A DNA stretch of 5,886 nucleotides, taken from assembly GCA_003488965.1 (NCBI GenBank), contig DNJW01000228.1, forward strand, positions 1 through 5,886. The letters are read 5' to 3'. The notes under the pieces are model-generated. The model had not been told where the DNA came from, did no database searches, and saw only the letters and a program-made list of their open reading frames with translations. Shown here piece by piece: positions 1-5,886 of the stretch. The translations under genes and the position numbers were made by a program. This DNA is from Lachnospiraceae bacterium. GTDB lineage: Bacteria; Bacillota; Clostridia; Lachnospirales; Lachnospiraceae. Numbering within the stretch: the first letter of the stretch is position 1; each line of letters begins with the position of its first letter.

Positions 1-1847
1 TTTAGCATATTCCGAAAAATTTTTTTAAGGTTTTCTTTTTCTGCATTCCCTGGTTCCCCTGTCAATATATCGCTGTCAAAAGAATAGAAATAGCTTTCTT
101 CCGTCCAATGGCTTATTTCATCTATCCTATTTCCAAACTCTTTTTTATTGGGATTTTTTCCGGCGGTTTTCATCAATTCATCCGCGTAAATCATCCTCTC
201 ATGGAGATTTTTTCTTTGCTGCCGCTTCACATAAATCCCGCTGTTTGCCAGCTGGATTCCTGCCCTTTTCCACTGCTGCAGCTCTTCTTCATTTTCTGAC
301 AAAAGGGATAAAAAACCAATGGGAAAACCATTCCCGTAAAATGACAATATCTGATACAGAAGCCTGCTCCTGCTGCCCAGTCTTTTTTTCAAAAGATTTC
401 CGGTAACTATCCGATAAAATCTTTTGGAATCTATATTTTTCGATAGGCGCGCCTCTTCTTTCTCCGGATAGAATTCTTTTTCCACCTCTTTTTTCTCCGA
501 CTGGAATACCTTTTCCAAATCATAAAAATCCGCCACGCAGTTAGCGCCTATCGCTAATTGCCGGATGCTCTTTCTGCTCCATTTCTTGTCTGCGGTTTCC
601 TCTCCCCTAAAACCCAGAATTTTCTCCTTGAGAATGTGCATTTCTCTGTTCAGGTTATCCGTCCCGTTCTTGCAGGCAAGTCTGGTATCCGCCCGCAAAA
701 AATCCCGGTACGGACGCCTGTTGTAATAATTCCAGAATTCCTCCAATGCTTCCTCCATGGACATCTCCATGGACAGTTCCCGGTACTTTTCTTCCCCGTT
801 GCTGTCCTTACGGAAATCCTGACCTGAACAGGCAGTATTTTTTTGACAATCCTGCACTGCCTGCCACAGTTTTTTCCCAAACTCACCGATTCCGCCGCTG
901 CAGCTGCCGTTTTTCATTCCCCTTATCCCATATTTTTCTGCCTCGCCCTGGTCTCCGTAAAAAATATATCTTTCTCCATTGCCTGCCACGTCTTCCAACA
1001 GTTTCAGTATACCCTTCCCATAGGACAGCGGACCCTCCCGGCCAAAATCCATACCCACAAAAAGGATATGTTTTGTCCTGAAAATCTTTTCTAAGAAAAG
1101 CATTGTATTGGGCATCTTGTTATCCCAATCTTTTATATTATCAGGATAATAATCCGGATAATAATCCTGATAATAATCTGGATAGTAATCCATATAATCT
1201 TTTTCCGACAGCAGCATTCTATAAGGTTTCCGGCAGCTTCCATACAGCTTTACCAAAAGATGGTTTCCTTGTGTATCATTATCCGGAACCATATTCATCC
1301 GGCTGCTGTTTTTCGCCCCAATCCATCTGTCCCACTCGCTGGATGTGGCCAGATGATATGGCGTATATACGATATCATCCACCGGCACGGATTTTTCATA
1401 TTCCAAAAAAGCCTCTATCGTCTCATCCTGACAAGTAGTTAAAATCATACCCGGAAAAACCTTCAGTATATCCTCCAGGTTTACGCTTGCACAATTAATA
1501 TTTATCTTTTCCCTGCGCATCAGTCCCTTTGCATATTGTTTGCGCCATCTCATCTGGCATTTCCCGGTTTCGTCCAAAAAAGCGGCGCCATCCCATGTTT
1601 CCCCGAACAAAGCATTGGAAACGCCTGCATAATTCCCTTGCCAGACAGCCTGATAAACCATCTCCTTGACATAGGCAGCCTCTTCTTTTTCTCCTTCCGC
1701 TTCCCCTACCAATGCTGCAAACACTTTTTTTCTGTCATAGGTACTGTCATAAGAGACCCCGTCTCCTAAAAACAATACCCACTGCAGCGGGTCCGAAGCA
1801 ATCTTTGCCGCAAGTTCTTCTATACTGATACCTTTACTTCTGTCCAT
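1..1847 (-). CDS. Degenerate SIR2-like protein (pseudo-SIR2 partner), partial, C-terminus beyond the window
   Basis: An uninterrupted frame of 615 codons runs from ATG at 1847 off the left edge. Seen: four segments line up with the SIR2 domain of the upstream gene. These are FLGDGVS (26-32) against FIGAGMS, ILTTCQDE (135-142) against ILVTTNYDK, LLVKLYGS (197-204) against MLLKVHGS, and ILFVGMDFG (261-269) against TLVFMGCGI. The catalytic Asn is Cys139 and the catalytic His is Tyr202, so NAD hydrolysis is unlikely. A DYY[P/Q] repeat (220-235) sits in an insertion after the third motif. No P-loop is recognisable. Residues about 491-560 resemble the winged-helix-like part of the neighbour (IL..Y...FP...L at 500-513; NSG at 535-537). 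The region between (about 340-490) is helical and charged. The gene starts one base after the upstream stop, implying coupled translation and a shared complex. A diverged active enzyme with relocated residues is possible but less likely. The full length is unknown. Confidence 0.88.
   Translation of the reverse strand, partial: MDRSKGISIEELAAKIASDPLQWVLFLGDGVSYDSTYDRKKVFAALVGEAEGEKEEAAYVKEMVYQAVWQGNYAGVSNALFGETWDGAAFLDETGKCQMRWRKQYAKGLMRREKININCASVNLEDILKVFPGMILTTCQDETIEAFLEYEKSVPVDDIVYTPYHLATSSEWDRWIGAKNSSRMNMVPDNDTQGNHLLVKLYGSCRKPYRMLLSEKDYMDYYPDYYQDYYPDYYPDNIKDWDNKMPNTMLFLEKIFRTKHILFVGMDFGREGPLSYGKGILKLLEDVAGNGERYIFYGDQGEAEKYGIRGMKNGSCSGGIGEFGKKLWQAVQDCQKNTACSGQDFRKDSNGEEKYRELSMEMSMEEALEEFWNYYNRRPYRDFLRADTRLACKNGTDNLNREMHILKEKILGFRGEETADKKWSRKSIRQLAIGANCVADFYDLEKVFQSEKKEVEKEFYPEKEEARLSKNIDSKRFYRIVTGNLLKKRLGSRSRLLYQILSFYGNGFPIGFLSLLSENEEELQQWKRAGIQLANSGIYVKRQQRKNLHERMIYADELMKTAGKNPNKKEFGNRIDEISHWTEESYFYSFDSDILTGEPGNAEKENLKKIFRNML
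1143..1190 (-). repeat. 12-bp tandem repeat, four in-frame copies encoding DYY[P/Q]
   Basis: Four imperfect 12-bp units of the form GATTATTATCCG encode residues 220-235 of the pseudo-SIR2 protein as DYYP, DYYQ, DYYP, DYYP. A related partial unit (DYM) precedes them. The units are nearly identical at the DNA level, including third positions, which suggests recent expansion by slippage. Copy-number change would keep the reading frame. Confidence 0.85.
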
Positions 1848-1848
1848 C

Positions 1849-4800
1849 TTAATCCCCATTCCCCATCCCATGGAATATATTTTCCCTTAACTGTTTTATA
1901 GCCTTGTCTATATCGTCTTCCTTGCCCTCATTTCCTTGTTTTTTCCATACTTCCTTGCTTTCCATCCACTTGCCCAGCGCCATATACCGGTATGTTTCCT
2001 CCTCACATTCCTTATACGCATAGCCAAAATAATCCAAGGTATCCGCAAGCCCTCTTATATCTCCCATCCAGCGGAAGCACTCCTCGGCAAGCCCATACAG
2101 CTCCTCTACCGTATGAATGCTGTCTTTCCCCTCGTCCTTATTGTAGTTATCCAGCCTCCGGACGGTCGTACCCATCGCCTGCAGAATATTGGAAAATCCC
2201 CTCCAATCCACAACATTATAATAATATACAAACGCTTTGGCATAAAAACATGCAGATGCATACCGCCAATCTCCCCTGCTCTCCTGAATTCCCCCCTTCC
2301 TTTCAATGGTATAATATTCTGTCCCTTCTTTGCCTGCCCGGCAGAGGGAATAATTTCCTTCTTCATATGTCTTTCTGAACTTCCCTACCAAATCCCCCAT
2401 ACACTTTAGGGTATGGGCCATCCCCTGTTTATTTCCCACCTCGCAGTCTGTCCTTACCGATGCATTATAATATTCCGCGATTTCATCCAGCTTCTCCGCT
2501 GTCAAAGTATTGTCACTGCATGCCTTTATAAACAGCCCCTCGGCAAGTATCTGTTTATTTTCCGCCTCTCTCCACGAGTCCCCTATCTCTTGGTAAATAT
2601 TCCCGGCCTCCCGCTTGTCCCTTACGTACTCTTTTTTCCCGTCATTAAAATAATCAATGGAGGCAAGAATACTTGCTTTTGTCCTCTGGCTCTTCTTATA
2701 GGCATCATGATTGGTTTCGAAAACTAACAGCATCTGCTTGTCACATAAGGCCAGTGCCTTTTTATAATAGAATACCGCCTCTTTTTTTCTCCCCAGCAGT
2801 CTATGAATATCCCCCATAACACGGGTTACATTTGCAAGTTTATAAATCTGGTCCTTACAAGGATTATCCATAATTTTAAGAAGCTGTTTCACAAGCGGAT
2901 ATGCATAATCGGGGGCATAATGAAAATAGTGCAAAAAGCAGTATCCAATTTCTGCAACCTCCTGCTCCTTTCCCTCCGGAATCTCCTTTAAGGATAAATA
3001 AGTACAGAGAAAACTGATAATTTTCCCAATCTCATAACGGATAACCATATCTAATTTTCTGTTTGCTTTTCTCTCATCATCGCTGTTTATCTTCTTCCCA
3101 AGGCAGCCCAATATCTGCAGAATATCCTCCCGGGGATGTTCTCTCTGTTCCTCAGGATATCTGCTTTGTCTCCCGGTATCCCTTTCCAGCTCCTCACAGA
3201 TACATTCCCTTAGTCCCCCGTTATAGGCATACATGAAATAGCTGCGGAAATATTCTGTCCTATCGCTCCTATCGCTTCTATCGCTTTCCTCTATGCTGTT
3301 TCTAAACTCCTCCCTGATGCCCTTATACTTCTCCCCATAGTTTTCCAGTATTTTCAGAAAATACGTATCTGCGCACCACACAATATTCTCCAGCAATATA
3401 GTTCTTTTCTCGTCCTCCCTTTCCTCACAAAGCCCTGCATTTTTCATGAAACGGAGGGTTTTCCCGGAAAGTTTGCTGTCTTTATGCAGTTTCTTCCAAT
3501 CGCTCTCCAGCGCATTTTCCAGCAATACGCTGGGAAAAGCCCCCGGATATTCCCCCAGAATCCCCCATATCCATAAAATATTTTCCTCTATATCCCATCT
3601 TTTCTTCGGATCGTTCTCCTCTTCGTATTTATGTTCGTCCAGCAAATATTTCCATATCATCCGGGCCAATACCTGCCTGCCGCTGTCTCCCGGTTTATGG
3701 CACAGCTCCCATTCATCCAAAAGGCCCGACAAATCGTTTTTGCTGTTTGCATACCTTCCCAGCAGATAGGCGGAGGCGGCAGGAAAAGCCTGTCTGGCAA
3801 ACAGCCTGAAAATGATATTTTTCTCCAGAAAAGAAATATTCCGGTACCCCTTTGAGGTACAGGCGCCAAAAAAGATATCCACCGCATCCTTCTGTTTCAG
3901 TTCCCCTATCTGCCATACGTGGCATGGAATTCCCTTTGGATAATCCCTGCATGTAAAAACTACTCTTGTCTTATGTTCCTTCCAATATTCCAATAGATTT
4001 TTTACCAGTTCCCATAAACCAAGTTCTGCACTCCCATCCTTTAATTCCCCCAGTCCGTCCAGTACCAGAACGCTCCTCCAGTAACTGCCGCATCTTTCCT
4101 CCACCAGTTTTCCCACCGTTCTCCATTCCGCCGGTTCGGGAATCTCCGTGCCGGAAATATTCAGCTCCAAAAAAATCCGTATGCAGAACTCATCCCAGCT
4201 TTTACATCCGGATAAAGAAATGTTCAAAAACTGCAGGGCATCTTTATAGCTCCGGCATAGCCTTTGAATATTCCTGCACAAAGTACTTGTCCCCGAACCC
4301 ACATCCCCGGCTATGGCAATCAGCGGACACTCGTTTGAATCATTCAGCAGATTCCATATCTGCAGCGCTTCTTCCAAATGGGTGTAAGGCGGCTCTTTTT
4401 GCATCAGCCTTTTTCTTCTGACTTCTGTCAGATAATTTTCCACGCTGCTGTCCCAGAAACGGTCTTGGTCCCAGAGCAGCTCCAGCGGCTGGGGATAACA
4501 CATTTTCCGGCGCATAAGATTTTCCAGAAGCAGTCCCAGACAATAGTCATGAAAGATAGCCTTGCGCTCCGCATCCAGGCTAAACAGAACCTTTAAATCG
4601 CTTTCCTCGTAAAATATAGGATAAATTCCATATTGCTGCAGATGTTTTCTAGCCTTCTCCTCCCCCTCCTCCGGTATGGGATAAAAGGCAAAATGCCGCA
4701 AATTTTCTTCACCCTTCAATTCTTTCATTACATCCAATATTCTGTCTTCCTGGATTCCGCAGCCCATAAACACCAAGGTACCTCTTTGGCATATTTCCTT

Positions 4801-5697
4801 AAAAAGCATGGGCATCTCGCCCCTGTAGGCCTCTTCATATTTGGCTCTCGACAGCACGATATTGCTGGCCTGCTCAATGCTTCCATGAACCTTTAAAAGC
4901 ATAGGAATATCCGGCACGGAAACTCCGGGCACTGCAGTATCCGTACCGTTTATCCTTCTTTGCATCTGTGTCAGCTTGGCATCCACTGCCCGAAACAGCC
5001 AGCTTCTCTCCCCCTCTTCCCTATATTCTTTATTTAAATCCATATAAGAGTAGCTGAAAATGGACGGATAACAGCTCTCCAATGCTTTGTCATAATTGGT
5101 AGTCACTAAAATATCGGAAAACAGCTTGGGAAAAAACTCCTGATATTCTGGCATTTTCCGGTTTCCTCTCAGTTTTTCGGTATCAAAAGCCGCATACAGC
5201 GCCTTTACTGCTTCCCTTTTTTTCTTCGGGCTTTCTTCCCCCACATATTCCCTCAGCTGCCGGAAAACCGTGTTTGCATCGTTTTCATCGTTTTTATCGT
5301 TTTCTTTCGCATTCTTTGCCAGTCTGTATTTTTCTCTGTCCGCTTTATAGGAATTTTCATTATCGTCAAAAATACACTCCGCAATTTCTTCCATCCAATG
5401 AAAAACTATCTTCTCATCCGTCTGCCCAGCTTCGGCATCCGGTCTTGCCAAATCCGGCGCCTCTGGACATTTCAGTGCCTTTTCCACAATATCCCCGCAT
5501 ATCTCAGGAAAATTTTCCACAACAATCTTCTTCAGCAGTTGATTCCAAGTCGGATAACACCAGGCAGACATCCCCGCCCCTATAAAAGGCACCAGCGGCT
5601 TGTCCGAACAGCAAAGCATTTCCCAGTTCCTTTTGTTGCCATGCCGGCTCATCATCTCATCGAATACCATTTTTCTTATTTTTATACTGTTTTCCAT
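1849..5697 (-). CDS. SIR2-STAND-TPR-like protein, probable NAD-degrading anti-phage effector/sensor
   Basis: The product has 1282 residues and starts at an ATG preceded by AGAGGA at 6-nt spacing. Seen: an N-terminal SIR2_2-like domain (about 30-380) with the nucleotide-binding PFIGAGMS (37-44), TTNYD (199-203), KVHG (269-272), LSRAKYEEAY (282-291) and VFMGCGIQED (309-318). Asn201 and His271 match the catalytic Asn/His pair of SIR2 NADases such as ThsA and DSR2. A P-loop module follows (about 440-660): Walker A GDVGSGTST (464-472), Walker B VLVLDGLGEL (543-552) and a VVFTCRD strand (579-585), the STAND/NACHT order. A winged-helix-like segment (about 704-785) leads into a helical C-terminus with at least one good TPR (about 952-985) and further TPR-like helices to about 1255. 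Oddities are Thr470 in place of the Walker A lysine, and two short repeat linkers (132-140 and 805-813). Known of the family: Avs5-like SIR2-STAND proteins sense phage components and deplete NAD. Inferred: the same job here, in the cytoplasm, with the next gene product as partner. The domain calls are strong and the defence role is likely; the trigger is unknown. Confidence 0.93.
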   Translation of the reverse strand: MENSIKIRKMVFDEMMSRHGNKRNWEMLCCSDKPLVPFIGAGMSAWCYPTWNQLLKKIVVENFPEICGDIVEKALKCPEAPDLARPDAEAGQTDEKIVFHWMEEIAECIFDDNENSYKADREKYRLAKNAKENDKNDENDANTVFRQLREYVGEESPKKKREAVKALYAAFDTEKLRGNRKMPEYQEFFPKLFSDILVTTNYDKALESCYPSIFSYSYMDLNKEYREEGERSWLFRAVDAKLTQMQRRINGTDTAVPGVSVPDIPMLLKVHGSIEQASNIVLSRAKYEEAYRGEMPMLFKEICQRGTLVFMGCGIQEDRILDVMKELKGEENLRHFAFYPIPEEGEEKARKHLQQYGIYPIFYEESDLKVLFSLDAERKAIFHDYCLGLLLENLMRRKMCYPQPLELLWDQDRFWDSSVENYLTEVRRKRLMQKEPPYTHLEEALQIWNLLNDSNECPLIAIAGDVGSGTSTLCRNIQRLCRSYKDALQFLNISLSGCKSWDEFCIRIFLELNISGTEIPEPAEWRTVGKLVEERCGSYWRSVLVLDGLGELKDGSAELGLWELVKNLLEYWKEHKTRVVFTCRDYPKGIPCHVWQIGELKQKDAVDIFFGACTSKGYRNISFLEKNIIFRLFARQAFPAASAYLLGRYANSKNDLSGLLDEWELCHKPGDSGRQVLARMIWKYLLDEHKYEEENDPKKRWDIEENILWIWGILGEYPGAFPSVLLENALESDWKKLHKDSKLSGKTLRFMKNAGLCEEREDEKRTILLENIVWCADTYFLKILENYGEKYKGIREEFRNSIEESDRSDRSDRTEYFRSYFMYAYNGGLRECICEELERDTGRQSRYPEEQREHPREDILQILGCLGKKINSDDERKANRKLDMVIRYEIGKIISFLCTYLSLKEIPEGKEQEVAEIGYCFLHYFHYAPDYAYPLVKQLLKIMDNPCKDQIYKLANVTRVMGDIHRLLGRKKEAVFYYKKALALCDKQMLLVFETNHDAYKKSQRTKASILASIDYFNDGKKEYVRDKREAGNIYQEIGDSWREAENKQILAEGLFIKACSDNTLTAEKLDEIAEYYNASVRTDCEVGNKQGMAHTLKCMGDLVGKFRKTYEEGNYSLCRAGKEGTEYYTIERKGGIQESRGDWRYASACFYAKAFVYYYNVVDWRGFSNILQAMGTTVRRLDNYNKDEGKDSIHTVEELYGLAEECFRWMGDIRGLADTLDYFGYAYKECEEETYRYMALGKWMESKEVWKKQGNEGKEDDIDKAIKQLRENIFHGMGNGD
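1853..1857 (-). promoter_or_regulatory. Weak ribosome binding site of the pseudo-SIR2 gene, inside the end of the upstream gene
   Basis: GGGGA lies 5 bases before the ATG at 1847, within the last codons of the SIR2-STAND gene, and a second GGGGA core lies six bases further upstream. The upstream stop TAA (1851-1849) is separated from the ATG by one G. The weak site plus near-overlap suggests translational coupling or reinitiation rather than independent initiation. Confidence 0.55.
3259..3285 (-). repeat. 9-bp tandem repeat, three in-frame copies encoding SDR
   Basis: Three 9-bp units of about AGCGATAGA encode SDR three times (residues 805-813) in the SIR2-STAND protein. They fall in a charged linker between the winged-helix-like segment and the helical C-terminus, where length variation should be tolerated. 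Confidence 0.8.
5278..5304 (-). repeat. 9-bp tandem repeat, three in-frame copies encoding [E/K]ND
   Basis: Three 9-bp units of about GAAAACGAT encode END, KND, END (residues 132-140) in the SIR2-STAND protein. They lie in the long insertion between the GAG and TTNYD motifs of the SIR2 domain, probably a surface loop. Confidence 0.8.
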
Positions 5698-5702
5698 GTT
5701 TT

Positions 5703-5709
5703 TCCTCTT
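5703..5709 (-). promoter_or_regulatory. Ribosome binding site of the SIR2-STAND gene
   Basis: The transcript reads AAGAGGA, then AAAAC, then ATG. This is a good Shine-Dalgarno match at normal spacing and fixes the start at 5697. It lies one base after the 3' arm of the predicted leader pairing (5711-5720), so pairing there could affect ribosome loading. Confidence 0.8.
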
Positions 5710-5710
5710 T

Positions 5711-5769
5711 TCTGCGCTGCCTTACCGCGCATTTCAAGTTTGTGGATGCAGCGCAGACACAAACTTGAA
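5711..5769 (-). promoter_or_regulatory. Structured 5' leader: 12-bp hairpin with a loop-to-downstream 10-bp complementarity (pseudoknot-like)
   Basis: Read as RNA on the minus strand, TTCAAGTTTGTG (5769-5758) pairs perfectly with CACAAACTTGAA (5744-5733) around a 13-nt loop. The first ten loop bases, TCTGCGCTGC (5757-5748), are perfectly complementary to GCAGCGCAGA (5720-5711), which ends one base before the Shine-Dalgarno sequence. The two helices cross as in an H-type pseudoknot with 0, 3 and 12 nt connectors. The zero-length first connector means all 10 pairs probably cannot form together with the full stem, so partial pairing or a switch between two alternatives is likelier. There is no T-tract, so it is not a terminator. 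A regulatory role for the operon is inferred. A DNA-level operator or a small palindromic repeat element is the alternative. Confidence 0.6.
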
Positions 5770-5823
5770 CCATGCTCCTTTCAAAGCGAATTCCTATGTA
5801 GTCGATTGCGAAACACAGTGATT

Positions 5824-5843
5824 CTGCACTTGTCATTGTGCAG
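5824..5843. repeat. Short inverted repeat in the upstream region
   Basis: CTGCAC and GTGCAG form perfect 6-bp arms around 8 bases, about 130 bases before the start codon of the SIR2-STAND gene. It could be an operator half-site pair or a small hairpin, but arms this short can occur by chance. I found no convincing -35/-10 pair near it. The rest of 5698-5886 holds nothing else recognisable. Confidence 0.35.
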
Positions 5844-5886
5844 CTTGTATATTCCAACAGAGACGCGCTTTCGCTCCGCGATTACC

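Noticed and set aside
870..895. A Walker A-like string, GIGEFGKK, at residues 319-326 of the pseudo-SIR2 protein.
   Set aside because: The Ser/Thr after Lys is missing, no hydrophobic strand precedes it, no Walker B follows, and its position matches the end of the SIR2 domain in the paralogue.
746..1438. Plus-strand frames of 111 codons at 746-1081 and 1103-1438.
   Set aside because: They are antisense to the partial pseudo-SIR2 gene, whose minus frame stays open for 615 codons. The DNNPDNNPDNN-like repeat in the second is the reverse read of the DYYP repeat.
1936..2409. A 157-codon plus-strand open frame, and similar plus-strand frames such as 3966-4421.
   Set aside because: They lie wholly inside the SIR2-STAND gene on the opposite strand, have no recognisable domain, and are rich in Pro/Ser/Leu as expected for antisense shadows.
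5711..5769. Reading the leader hairpin as a terminator of an upstream gene.
   Set aside because: No run of T follows the stem on either strand, and the stem is followed directly by the ribosome binding site of the SIR2-STAND gene.
5657..5857. A 66-codon minus-strand frame (TTG start) covering the leader and the first codons of the SIR2-STAND gene, with an internal ATG at 5773 directly after AAAGGAG.
   Set aside because: AAAGGAG is only one base from that ATG, too close for normal initiation. The frame overlaps the SIR2-STAND gene out of phase and runs through the hairpin. A leader peptide cannot be excluded, but nothing supports it.
5790..5886. Possible promoter for the operon, for example TACATA on the minus strand at 5800-5795.
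   Set aside because: It has only a partial -10 match and no reasonable -35 at 16-18 bp. The promoter may lie further upstream, outside the window.

Overview
The window is a compact two-gene operon, read entirely on the minus strand, and it looks like a prokaryotic immune (anti-phage) locus. AGAGG-type ribosome binding, frequent AGA/AGG arginine and ATA isoleucine codons, and moderate GC suggest a Firmicute of the Clostridia, plausibly Lachnospiraceae. This is an inference from composition only.

Layout in transcription order (right to left). Positions 5886-5698 are a non-coding leader with a 12-bp perfect hairpin. The loop of that hairpin is perfectly complementary over 10 nt to the segment just before the Shine-Dalgarno sequence, so the two pairings cross like a pseudoknot. 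Positions 5697-1849 encode a 1282-residue protein: an N-terminal SIR2-type NAD-processing domain with both expected catalytic residues (Asn201, His271), a STAND/NACHT-like P-loop module, a winged-helix-like segment and a long TPR-like helical C-terminus. This effector-switch-sensor order resembles SIR2-STAND (Avs5-like) anti-phage proteins. Its Walker A lysine is replaced by threonine. After a single-base gap, a second gene runs from 1847 off the left edge of the window (615 codons visible, no stop).

The second protein is the most notable part. It can be aligned by eye to the SIR2 domain of the first protein through all four landmark motifs, but the catalytic Asn is Cys139 and the catalytic His is Tyr202. 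It also lacks the P-loop core while keeping the winged-helix-like signature. The pair therefore looks like one catalytic SIR2-STAND subunit with a co-translated pseudo-SIR2 partner. The partner could be a regulatory, scaffolding or inhibitory subunit. A plausible model is sensing through the helical C-terminus of protein 1, NAD depletion by its SIR2 domain, and control of assembly by the pseudoenzyme. The roles are inferred, and no trigger can be read from the sequence.

No RNA genes, mobile elements, CRISPR arrays or terminators were found. The two genes cover all but about 190 bases. Open frames on the plus strand and in other minus frames are shadows of these genes.
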